35,803 bases of DNA from contig NZ_AUJR01000047.1 of the NCBI RefSeq assembly GCF_000424325.1, positions 1 through 35,803 of the forward strand, read 5' to 3'. The notes under the pieces are model-generated. The model was not told the origin of the DNA and made no database searches. It saw only the letters and a program-made list of their open reading frames with translations. Shown piece by piece: positions 23,276-31,436 of this stretch. Source of the DNA: [Clostridium] clostridioforme AGR2157. GTDB lineage: Bacteria; Bacillota; Clostridia; Lachnospirales; Lachnospiraceae. The translations under genes and the position numbers were made by a program. How positions within the stretch are numbered: position 1 is the first letter of the stretch; the number at the start of each line of letters is the position of its first letter.

Positions 23276-24578
23276 ATGGATATTTGCACACAATTTTCAG
23301 GAATTGAAAGGACAGACGGCGCATGGCTGGTACATACAAACTGCGTCGATATCAAGATTATATTCGTTACCGATGAGATTGTGAGGGTCCGTACCGCATT
23401 TGACAAGGAATTTACGGAGGAATCCTATGTTTTGATGACAACGGCATGGGAGGACCGCCTGGACCCGCTGTTTGAGGGGGAGAGAACTCGTGTGGAGCCG
23501 GTAATCCCTGGGGTGGAAGAAACATCAAGCGCGCGCTGGGCTACCAGGGAAGTTCCATGTATTATCCGGAGCTGGAGAGGGACAGCGATGACGCGGTTCT
23601 TGGCTTTATCGATACAATTAAGGAGGAAGGCTTTCCGATTGACGGCTTCCATCTTTCCTCTGGATATACCAGCGTTGGAAACAAGCGCTGTGTGTTCACA
23701 TGGAATACGACCCGCTTTAAGGATCCATCTGCATATTTCCATGCAATGCAGGACAAGGGGGCGGAGAATGTTCCCAATATCAAGCCTGGGATTCTCCTGT
23801 GCTACCCGCGGTTTGAGGAGTTCAAAAGCCAGGATGTGTTTGTGAAGGACAGCAAGAATCCAGAACAGTACGTGGTGGGAAGCTGGTGGGGCGGTCCCGG
23901 GGCGTTCTGGGATTTTACAAAGCCTGCGGCAGGAGGAAGAGCTGCTTGCGCGCCGGGTGCAGCAGGGCATTTTCCAGGCCCGTTTCTCCATCCATTCGGC
24001 AAGCAACGATAATACCGTGACGGAGCCATGGATGTTTAAGGACAGTACGGACCTGATTCGGAGTGCGATTCTCCTGCGCTACCGTATGGCCCCCTATCTT
24101 TACTCCTGCGAGTACGAGGCGGCAAAGAACGGCGCGCCGATTATGCGGGCATTGGTTTATGAATTTCAGGAGGATGAGAACACCTATGACAATAGCTTCG
24201 ACTTCCTGTTCGGAAAGAGCCTGCTGGTTGCCAATGTTATTGAAAAAGACGCGGCAAGCCGCCGGGTTTATCTGCCGGCCGGCTTAAGGTGGTACGACAT
24301 GAATGATAATTACCGCTGCTATGAGGGCGGACAGACGATTGAGGTTCCTGTAACGATGGAGACCATCCCAATGTTTCTGCGGGAGGGCGGAATTCTGGCC
24401 ATGGCGGATAATCAACTGATGAACATGGAACGCGACTGTGTGGAGGAACTCCGTCTAATCATTGCCTCGGCAAGGGAAGGCTCTCAATTTGTGCTGTACG
24501 ATGATGACGGAAGAACCAACGATTAAGGATGCTCAGTTGGTTGTTTCCTTTGAAGATTTTGATTTGATTGGGATGTAA
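23276..24578 (+). pseudogene. GH31 glycoside hydrolase pseudogene with three internal deletions
   Basis: Decayed paralogue of the gene at 24638. The N-terminus (23276 to about 23520, MDICTQFSGIERTDGAWLVH) matches the paralogue's start. A deletion equal to about 24882-25418 of the paralogue follows; the frame resumes as KRALGYQGSSMYYPELE (near 23526). A second deletion (about 25826-26222 of the paralogue) falls near 23929; the frame then resumes as QEEELLARRVQQGIFQARF. A third removes the sequence between DDDGRTND (24526) and QLVVSFEDFDLIGM (stop at 24576). Both catalytic Asp motifs are lost. The remaining codons are well kept (roughly 60% identical by eye), so the gene decayed by clean deletions, not by slow mutation. 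The original start follows GGAGA. Confidence 0.9.
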
Positions 24579-24586
24579 CTATCGAC

Positions 24587-24616
24587 GCAGCCGTCTGAGT
24601 TCGGGCGGCTGCAGTT
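24587..24616 (+). terminator. Weak hairpin between the GH31 copies
   Basis: A 7-bp stem GCAGCCG/CGGCTGC (24587-24593, 24606-24612) is followed by AGTTTT. It may lower read-through into the intact GH31 gene. Confidence 0.45.
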
Positions 24617-24637
24617 TTATGATTATGGAGGAACGCG

Positions 24638-27148
24638 ATGCTTTTACGTGAACTGAAATCAATAGAAAAGACTGGTTCCGGCTATATTCTGCACGGGGAT
24701 GCGGCGGATGTATTGCTGATTTTTATGACGGATGACGTGATTCGGGTACGGGTGAGCTTCCGGCGGGATTTTAAGGAAGAATCCTATACGCTGGTGACTA
24801 CCGCCTGGGAGGATCGGATGGACGAACTTTTAAAGGACGAGCGCACACGCATCGAGCCCCTGGATATTCCCTTCGAGGAGAAGAACGGAAAGCTTGTATT
24901 TACAACAGGCGCCTGCATCCTGGAAATCAGGAAAACCCCTTTTTTCCTGACGTTAAAGACCCTGGACGGGGCTGTCGTTTATCAGGATCTGAAGGAGAGG
25001 GCGTTTGAGGAGGATCATCTGGGACGGTTGGCCCACTATTCCAAAATGGATCCGGTTAACGACCACTTTTACGGCTTTGGCGAAAAGACGGGCTGTCTGG
25101 ACAAGAAAGGGAGAAGACTCAGGATGTCACCCAAGGACGCGATTGGCCACGATCCGGAGTTTGGGGATCCCATGTACAAGCATATACCGTTTTATATCCG
25201 GATCAACGAGAAAACAGCCTATGCCATCGGCTTGTTTTATCATAATTCCTACGACAGCGTATTTGATATGGGGCAAGAGGTTTCCGGCTATTGGGATCGG
25301 TATTGCAATTATCAGACTGATGGGGGAGATATTGACCTGTTCCTGATTAATGGTCCTGAGCTTTCAGCGGTTTTAGACCGCTATACGATGCTGACGGGGC
25401 GCTGCGCGCTGCCCACCAAACAGTCTCTGGGGTATTGTGCCTCGACCATGTATTACGCAGAACTGGAGGACAACTGTGATCAGGAAATCTATCGGGTAAT
25501 CGATAAGCATGAGAAGGAGGGCATCCTAATCGATAACTTCTGGCTGGCATCCGGCTATTCCAGCGGCGAGGAGGACAACCTCCGCTATATCTTTAACTGG
25601 AATTACAGGAGATTTCCAAATCCTGAGGATTTCTTTGAGCGTATGAATGCCAGAGGAATCAATGTGATTCCCAATCTGAAACCGGGTATTCTGAAAAATC
25701 ATCCTTATATGAACCTGTTTGAGGAGAACGGCGTGTTTATTAAAAACCCGGGCGGTGACGGGGATTATTATGGAAGATGGTGGGGCGGAGAAGGCAGGTT
25801 TTTAGACTTCACGAACCCGAAGGCCCGTGAAACCTGGAAGATGCTTTTGGAAGACCGGATTCTGAGAATGGGAACAAAGACCGTATGGAATGACAACTGT
25901 GAGATGGACGGCGTGGAGGATCGGGACGCATACTGTGATTTTGAAGGCGCCGGAGGGACAATGGCGGAGCTCAAGATTCTGCATTCCAATCTGATGGCAT
26001 TTCTTGGAAAGCAGGCAATTGCCGACGTTTATCCGGGAGAGCGGCCCTACATCATCAACCGTGCGGGATATGCAGGCATCCAGAGATACGCGCAGGTATG
26101 GGGAGGAGATAACCTGACAGACTGGCGTACAGTGAAGTTCAACATCGCCACGATCGTGGGCATGGGACTTTCCGGCTGTGCCAACATGGGCTGTGACATT
26201 GGCGGGTTCGCGGGATCTGTGCCGGAGGCGGAGCTTTTGCTTCGTTGGATTCAAAGCGGTATTTTCCAGCCGCGCTTCTGCTTAAATTCGGCAAATAACG
26301 ACAACACGGTGACACAGCCCTGGATGTATGAGGAGAATCGGGAATATGTGAAGGCGGCTTACGCCCAGCGATACCGGATGCTTCCGTATCTGTACAGCCT
26401 TATGTATGAGGCAAACCAGAACGGCATGCCGGCTATGCGCCCGCTGTTTTTAGAGTTCCCGGAAGATAAGAAGTGTTACAGCGATAATAATTTTGTCTTT
26501 ATGTTCGGAAGGAGCGTGCTGGTTGCCAATGTGGTGGAGCCGGAGGCAAGGACAAGGACTATCTATCTGCCGTCAGGCTGCAGATGGTTTGACATGAATG
26601 ACAACCTGAAGGAGTATGCGGGCGGTCAGACTATCGAGCTTCCGGTAAATCTGGGCAGCATTCCCATGTTCCTCAGGGGGAGCGCGGTTTATGTGACCAG
26701 CGAGGATGTTAAGCATATTCTGTCGGACAGGATGCGTCATGTGGATTTCCTGATCAGCGCGGATACGGACACCAGCTTTGTATTCTATGACGATGACGGA
26801 CACACGGAGGACTATAAGAAGGGTGTTTACGCGAAAACCGCAGTTAATGTAACTGCCGGTAATCAGACGGTAATTCACTTTGATATCGAGGGAACCTACG
26901 AAAGCCCGTTGGAGCGGGTTACAATCCGGCTTGTCAGCAAGCAAAAAGGTGCATTCTGGGTAACGGTCGACGGCGAGCGCATCCCGCGTTATCTTGTAAG
27001 GGACGGCTGGGAGGAAGCCGGAACCGGATGGTATTACAATCTTTCCGACAGAACCATCTGGGTGAAGTATGAGATACCGGAGAAAAAATCGTATGATGTC
27101 ATTGTTTCGACGGAGAAATTCGACCTGATTGGAATGGTTGAGGAATAA
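24638..27148 (+). CDS. GH31-family alpha-glycosidase
   Basis: Glycoside hydrolase family 31 enzyme of 836 residues, retaining mechanism. It has the N-terminal galactose-mutarotase-like domain, a (beta/alpha)8 core and C-terminal beta-domains. The nucleophile is Asp419 in VWNDNCEMDG (WxDxxE pattern). The acid/base is probably Asp491 in WGGDNLTDW, followed by GLSGCANMGCDIGGF. There is no signal peptide, so it acts inside the cell on imported substrate. The ATG at 24638 follows GGAGG. Specificity is not settled: GH31 includes alpha-glucosidases, alpha-xylosidases and sulfoquinovosidases. Coupling to a TRAP importer and an AraC regulator favours an acidic glycoside. Confidence 0.93.
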   Translation: MLLRELKSIEKTGSGYILHGDAADVLLIFMTDDVIRVRVSFRRDFKEESYTLVTTAWEDRMDELLKDERTRIEPLDIPFEEKNGKLVFTTGACILEIRKTPFFLTLKTLDGAVVYQDLKERAFEEDHLGRLAHYSKMDPVNDHFYGFGEKTGCLDKKGRRLRMSPKDAIGHDPEFGDPMYKHIPFYIRINEKTAYAIGLFYHNSYDSVFDMGQEVSGYWDRYCNYQTDGGDIDLFLINGPELSAVLDRYTMLTGRCALPTKQSLGYCASTMYYAELEDNCDQEIYRVIDKHEKEGILIDNFWLASGYSSGEEDNLRYIFNWNYRRFPNPEDFFERMNARGINVIPNLKPGILKNHPYMNLFEENGVFIKNPGGDGDYYGRWWGGEGRFLDFTNPKARETWKMLLEDRILRMGTKTVWNDNCEMDGVEDRDAYCDFEGAGGTMAELKILHSNLMAFLGKQAIADVYPGERPYIINRAGYAGIQRYAQVWGGDNLTDWRTVKFNIATIVGMGLSGCANMGCDIGGFAGSVPEAELLLRWIQSGIFQPRFCLNSANNDNTVTQPWMYEENREYVKAAYAQRYRMLPYLYSLMYEANQNGMPAMRPLFLEFPEDKKCYSDNNFVFMFGRSVLVANVVEPEARTRTIYLPSGCRWFDMNDNLKEYAGGQTIELPVNLGSIPMFLRGSAVYVTSEDVKHILSDRMRHVDFLISADTDTSFVFYDDDGHTEDYKKGVYAKTAVNVTAGNQTVIHFDIEGTYESPLERVTIRLVSKQKGAFWVTVDGERIPRYLVRDGWEEAGTGWYYNLSDRTIWVKYEIPEKKSYDVIVSTEKFDLIGMVEE

Positions 27149-27205
27149 AGACAAGTGAAAGGTATCATTAGGAATATTATACGATAGTGGTATAAGTTCA
27201 CGCCA

Positions 27206-27237
27206 AAAAGCCAGGTACGGGAAGACCTGGCTTTTTT
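27206..27237 (+). terminator. Terminator of the TRAP/GH31 operon
   Basis: An 11-bp stem (27206-27216 with 27225-27235), an 8-base loop and six T. It closes the operon after the intact GH31 gene. Confidence 0.9.
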
Positions 27238-27262
27238 GGCATTTCGGTGCTACGTAAGTATT

Positions 27263-27451
27263 ATGGAATCTCTCTCTTCAGATTCCTCATCCGTCCATGA
27301 GGTGCTGCTTCTTGTGGATGACGGGTCTTATGATTACCATGAGCTGAGCCTGATGGTAAGGAGCATTAATGAGAAAGAGGTGGAGAGGGAAGACCGGCTG
27401 TCATCCTGTGTTTATTGTCTGTATAATGGGGTTAAAACCCTCGCCTTCTAG
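27263..27451 (+). CDS. Small ORF of unknown function, probably truncated
   Basis: Reading frame of 62 codons starting MESLSSDSSSVHEVLLLVDD, acidic, no family recognised. There is no ribosome site before the ATG, and the frame ends inside the structured element at 27428-27473. It therefore looks like a gene cut by an insertion, or a fragment of the decayed mobile element downstream. Confidence 0.3.
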   Translation: MESLSSDSSSVHEVLLLVDDGSYDYHELSLMVRSINEKEVEREDRLSSCVYCLYNGVKTLAF

Positions 27452-27473
27452 GCGAAACCTTTAGGTCAACCCC
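27428..27473. repeat. 46-bp three-stem palindromic element, possible IS200/IS605-type end
   Basis: An outer stem GGGGTT/AACCCC (27428-27433 with 27468-27473) encloses a 6-bp hairpin TCGCCT-TCT-AGGCGA (27441-27455) and a small ACCT/AGGT hairpin (27457-27466). The layout is a compact three-way junction like the ends of single-strand-transposing elements and their non-coding derivatives. No transposase gene is attached. Confidence 0.5.
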
Positions 27474-27491
27474 ATAGGCGTTTGGTCACCT

Positions 27492-28119
27492 TTTTTAATC
27501 GAGAGACTGCTATCTGTCCCTGTTGTAGAAACATCACCATCTATGGTTGAACAGGGGAATACGGGGAAGTGGCTTGCGTTCGTAGAATCCAAAGATGAAG
27601 GCAGGCGGGTAAAATCAGCCCTTCAACACAGCGGGATTTCGGTGGCATTTGTTTCGTCTGATAAGATGGAGCCAGGATGCGGAGGTATTATCCGATGTTC
27701 TTTCTGATGGGAGTTACAAAGTTCATGTTTTACTGGCAACCTCTGTTATTGATAATGGTGTCAGCATTGTTGACCAGTCTGTAAGTAATCTCGTGATATC
27801 TGGATTTGAAGCGATACAGGCTATACAGCAGGTGGGAAGGATACGACTTCAAAGCCCTGAGCAGACAGTCCGTTTGTTTGTGTGCCGCTATACCGCAGAA
27901 TTTTTTAATAGAAAGCGTCACTCATTTCATATGAAGAGAAATGCTTTAAGAATCCTCCAATTTGGAAATCAAGAGAGAATCATTGAATATTTGCTTGAAA
28001 ATGATGGGCAGTATATACGTGATTTAGCAATAAGGAGTCTATCGGGACATTTTCGAGTTAAGAATGTGAAGATAAAAAGTGTCCGAGAGACCCAAAAGTG
28101 TCGGACCCTATATATTTAA
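27492..28119 (+). pseudogene. Frameshifted C-terminal fragment of an SF2 helicase from a mobile element
   Basis: Frame 1 (to about 27665) reads like the start of a helicase C-terminal domain: GKWLAFVESKDEGRRVKSAL, then GISVAFVSSDKM. It then shifts to the frame of SQDAEVLSDVLSDGSYKVHV, LLATSVIDNGVSIVDQSVSN and AIQAIQQVGRIRLQ, where VGRIR is the motif VI Q-x-x-GRxxR-like region. The N-terminal ATPase motifs are absent. Such helicases are typical cargo of integrative elements. The fragment is unlikely to be active. Confidence 0.7.
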
Positions 28120-28192
28120 CAGACATAAAATTAAAAATACAAGAGGAGCCGGAACCCCGGCCGGTGAGTGTATACACGGTTCCTGATAAGTG

Positions 28193-28855
28193 ATGATGAA
28201 AGCAGAAAACAATTTGGACATATTGCATTACGCCCTGGAAAATGGTATTATTGACCTGTCATACGTGCAAGAAAAAGTAAAAATGAACAAAAGAAAAGAG
28301 TACCTGGAAAAGCACCCTTTTACAATATGAGAAGCATCCTGCCTATATTCCCACGTACGCAGTCGAATAGGCCAGTCTGACTGGAATGCGGGCGGGAGAA
28401 ATTTCAGCGCTGTTATGGGCTTGCATCACGGATTCATATATCATTGTGGATAAATCGGAAAAGTTCAACCGTATAACGAAAGAGTATTATATTGATGCGA
28501 CAAAGAATGGCAAAGCGCGTATTTTTCCGATGACAAACGAAATCAGGAATCTGCTTAAACGAGTAAAGGACATTGAGGTTCAATGCGGATATGAGTCAGA
28601 GTGTTTTTTTTCAAATGAGAACTGGAGAGTGCATGCGCCAATGATATCCTCCTGTTCAAAGAACAAATGTAGACAAGTAGGAAACAGTGAAAAGGGGATT
28701 TACGCATTCCGTAGGACGGTAAACTCTAAAATGAGGTGTGAGGGGGTATCGGCTCAGTAGCGGCAGCGCTTCTCGGACATACGGAAGATGTGAATGAACG
28801 GTATTATACATACGATATTAGCGGGATTGAGGAAAAGACTGAAATCATATCGTAA
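28193..28855 (+). pseudogene. int: Tyrosine recombinase (integrase) pseudogene
   Basis: Three pieces of one integrase. The N-terminal piece at 28193-28330 reads LDILHYALENGIIDLSYVQE and stops at a TGA. The core-binding region is missing. From 28386 the catalytic domain runs: TGMRAGEISALLW (first catalytic Arg), FRRTVNSKM (second Arg; the preceding HxxR His is not seen). A frameshift after about 28750 leads to ALLGHTEDVNERYY, with the second His and the Tyr nucleophile, ending TAA at 28855. The parts match integrases of Lachnospiraceae integrative elements. It is inactive but marks the right end of an element beside tRNA-Pro. Confidence 0.85.
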
Positions 28856-28880
28856 TGCTGAAATGCCCAATCTGGGTAGC

Positions 28881-28911
28881 AGGTAATCAATATATTGCAG
28901 AAAGGTAATCA
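28881..28911 (+). repeat. Two AGGTAATCA repeats at the right end of the putative element
   Basis: The 9-mer occurs at 28881-28889 and 28903-28911 (22 bp apart, two helical turns), in the same orientation as the three copies at 17638-17669. Confidence 0.55.
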
Positions 28912-28955
28912 AAAAAACAAAGGTTCCTGACACCGGTAAGCATCAGGAACCTTTG
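28911..28955 (-). terminator. Terminator of tRNA-Pro
   Basis: A perfect 13-bp stem (28918-28930 with 28943-28955). On the minus strand it is followed by seven T, so it ends transcription of the tRNA gene. Confidence 0.88.
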
Positions 28956-28970
28956 AATTAAAAGAAAAAA

Positions 28971-29044
28971 TCGGAGTAACAGGATTTGAACCTGCGACCT
29001 CTCGGCCCCCAGCCGAGCGCGCTACCAAGCTACGCCATACTCCG
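28971..29044 (-). tRNA. tRNA-Pro (anticodon GGG)
   Basis: On the minus strand the 7-bp acceptor stem CGGAGTA/TACTCCG closes a full cloverleaf. The D-arm has AGCTTGGTAGC, the anticodon stem is CTCGG/CCGAG with loop CTGGGGG, and the T-arm reads CAGGTTCAAATCCTG. The loop gives anticodon GGG, reading CCC and CCU codons. CCA is not encoded. Confidence 0.97.
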
Positions 29045-29122
29045 TTCTCGAACCTCAATTATTATATCAGATAATTTTCATTTTGAAAAGACCTAATTTT
29101 AATTTATTCGGAGAATTTAAAA

Positions 29123-29923
29123 ATGACACAGAAACCAAGTAAGAAAAAGCGGATTGTCAGCTTTGATTTGGATATGACACTGCTGGACCATAAGACATGG
29201 AAAATTCCGGACAGCGCTATGAAAGCTCTGGAACTGCTGCGGAAGGATTCGGTCATTGTCATAGGAAGCGGCAGGAACATGGACCATGATATGAGCGTGG
29301 TATACCGGGATATGATTATGCCGGACGCAGTGATACACATGAACGGCACGCGGGTCGTGGCTGAGGGCAATGTTCTTTTTGAACATCTGATGGACAAGGA
29401 CAGGCTCAGGGCACTGTTGGAATACGGGGATGCCCACGGAATTTCCCTGGGCGTCAGCCAGGAGGGAAAGGATTATTATATCCACCCGGAGGGCGTGGTC
29501 CGCATGGACCGGCTTCGCTGGGGTGTTTCGGAGCGCAATTTCATGGATGGATGGGAGCTGATGGATATGCCGGTCAGGACATTGGTGTACATAGGCGGTC
29601 CGGAAGGCGCCAGGGAGCTGGAAGTCCATTTTCCTGAATTCAAGTTTCCCATGTTCTCGGGGAACATGGGAGCGGATGTGGTGGAACAGGAGGCTTCCAA
29701 GGCAGAGGGACTGAAGCGGCTGTGCCAGTACTATGACATTGGCCTGGAGCATACGGTTGCCTTTGGAGACAGCATGAATGACTATGAGATTGTCCGTGAG
29801 GCAGGCATCGGTATTGCCATGGGCAATTCCGTGGAAGAGCTGAAGGCCGTGGCGGATTACGTCACAGATGATATTGACCGGGATGGGGTATGGAAGGCCT
29901 GCAGGCATTTGGGCCTAATTTAG
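29123..29923 (+). CDS. Cof-type HAD-superfamily hydrolase
   Basis: Probable sugar-phosphate or nucleotide phosphatase of the HAD superfamily, 266 residues. Motif I is SFDLDMTLLD with Asp15 (nucleophile) and Asp17. Motif II is IGSGRN. Motif IV is GDSMNDYEI with the metal-binding Asp near residue 215, followed by GIAMGNSVEELKAVADYVT. The C2-type cap domain lies between. The ATG at 29123 has GGAG nine bases upstream. The substrate is unknown, as for most Cof-type enzymes. It stands alone, about 80 bp from the tRNA and 88 bp before the next gene. Confidence 0.92.
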   Translation: MTQKPSKKKRIVSFDLDMTLLDHKTWKIPDSAMKALELLRKDSVIVIGSGRNMDHDMSVVYRDMIMPDAVIHMNGTRVVAEGNVLFEHLMDKDRLRALLEYGDAHGISLGVSQEGKDYYIHPEGVVRMDRLRWGVSERNFMDGWELMDMPVRTLVYIGGPEGARELEVHFPEFKFPMFSGNMGADVVEQEASKAEGLKRLCQYYDIGLEHTVAFGDSMNDYEIVREAGIGIAMGNSVEELKAVADYVTDDIDRDGVWKACRHLGLI

Positions 29924-30011
29924 ATTCGACAATTTGAAGAAATGATTTAAAACATGATTTAATCAAGATAATTTAAAAGAATAATTTATAAGAACATAAG
30001 GGAGAACGGGT

Positions 30012-31436
30012 ATGGCAAGAGAATTTGACGTAGTGATTATAGGAGCCGGGCCAGGGGGCTATACTGCAGCGCTTAAGGCAGCGGAATTTGGTCTCAAGGT
30101 TGTGGTCATAGAGGCAAAGAAGATTGGAGGCACGTGCGTAAATCGGGGATGCATTCCCACCAAGTCGCTGCTGCACGCCTCCGATATGTTTCATATGATG
30201 CAGAGCTGCGATGAATTTGGCGTGTCCACGGATTTCATTTCCTTTGATTTTGGTAAAATGCAGAAGTATAAGAAAAAGGCAGTGGTCAAATACAGGGACG
30301 GCATTAAATACGGATTTGAAATGCTAAATGTGGAAATTGTTTACGGAACAGCGGTGCTTCGCAGGGACAGGACCGTGGAGGTGGAGCTAAAGGAGGGCGG
30401 CCGGGAATTCTTCCGCGGAAATGCAGTCATCATAGCCACAGGCGCAGTGCCCTACATGAGCCGGATTCCCGGCGCGGACCTTGCAGGCGTATGGAACAGC
30501 GACAGGCTGCTGGCAGCTGAGAGCTGGAATTTTGACAGGCTGACAATCATGGGCGGAGGCGTTATCGCGGTGGAGTTTGCCACCATGTTCAATAACCTGT
30601 GTTCCCATGTGACCATTGTGGAGAAGCAGAAGCATCTGATGGCGCCTATGGATGATGTAATGTCTGCGGAGCTGGAAAAGGAGCTGCGCCAAAAGGGCAT
30701 TGACGTGTACTGTGATGCCACGGTTACTGAGATACTGGAGGAAGTGGGCGGACTCAGCTGCGTCATCACTCCCAACGGGGAGGGAGATCCCATCAAAATG
30801 AGGGCAGGCCAGATACTCATGGCCATCGGTCGCCGGCCCAATGTGGAGAAGCTTTTAGGCAAGGACATTTCTCTTGAGATGGAAGGCGGGAAGATAGCCG
30901 TAAACAGCGATTTTGAGACAAGCGAGCGGGGAATCTATGCCATCGGGGACGTGTCCGCCAGGACACAGCTGGCCCATGTGGCAGCGGCCCAGGGTACATA
31001 TGTGGTGGAGAAGATAGCCGGAAGACCCCACAGCATTAAGCTGGAGGTAGTGCCCAACGGTATGTATGTGTCCCTTCCAATCGTTCCAAACTGTATCTAT
31101 ACGGACCCGGAGATTGCCACCGTTGGCATCACGGAGGAAATTGCCAGGGAAAAGGGACTGAAGGTGCGCTGCGGTCATTTTTCCATGAGGGAAAATGGAA
31201 AATCCATCATAACCGGAGGGGAAAATGGATTTATCCGTCTGGTATTTGAGGCATATTCAAATACCATCGTGGGGGCGCAGATGATGTGCCCCAGGGCTAC
31301 GGATATGATTGGGGAAATAGCCACGGCTATAGCAAACGGACTGAGCGCGGAGGAAATGTCCTTTGCCATGCGGGCACAGCCTACTTACAATGAAGGCATT
31401 GGGGCGGCCATAGAGGATGCGATGAGGAAGAAATAA
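30012..31436 (+). CDS. lpdA: Dihydrolipoyl dehydrogenase-like flavoprotein lacking the catalytic His
   Basis: FAD-dependent pyridine nucleotide-disulfide oxidoreductase of 474 residues. The FAD fingerprint is IIGAGPGGYTAALKAAEFGL; the redox pair is Cys42 and Cys47 in GGTCVNRGC; the NAD-binding fingerprint is IMGGGVIAVEFATMF. The dimerisation domain ends in MRAQPTYNEGIG. In lipoamide dehydrogenases this segment is HPTxxE; here the His is Gln456 while Glu461 of the dyad remains. The enzyme may be slow in the lipoamide direction or act on another partner. No lipoyl-enzyme genes lie nearby. The ATG at 30012 follows AGGGAG. The symbol is by family only. Confidence 0.88.
   Translation: MAREFDVVIIGAGPGGYTAALKAAEFGLKVVVIEAKKIGGTCVNRGCIPTKSLLHASDMFHMMQSCDEFGVSTDFISFDFGKMQKYKKKAVVKYRDGIKYGFEMLNVEIVYGTAVLRRDRTVEVELKEGGREFFRGNAVIIATGAVPYMSRIPGADLAGVWNSDRLLAAESWNFDRLTIMGGGVIAVEFATMFNNLCSHVTIVEKQKHLMAPMDDVMSAELEKELRQKGIDVYCDATVTEILEEVGGLSCVITPNGEGDPIKMRAGQILMAIGRRPNVEKLLGKDISLEMEGGKIAVNSDFETSERGIYAIGDVSARTQLAHVAAAQGTYVVEKIAGRPHSIKLEVVPNGMYVSLPIVPNCIYTDPEIATVGITEEIAREKGLKVRCGHFSMRENGKSIITGGENGFIRLVFEAYSNTIVGAQMMCPRATDMIGEIATAIANGLSAEEMSFAMRAQPTYNEGIGAAIEDAMRKK

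Noticed and set aside
28971-29044. tRNA 3' end as the integration core
   Set aside because: I found no second copy of the tRNA 3' end near 17.6 kb, and the tRNA keeps its own terminator, so the core site is probably not within the tRNA.
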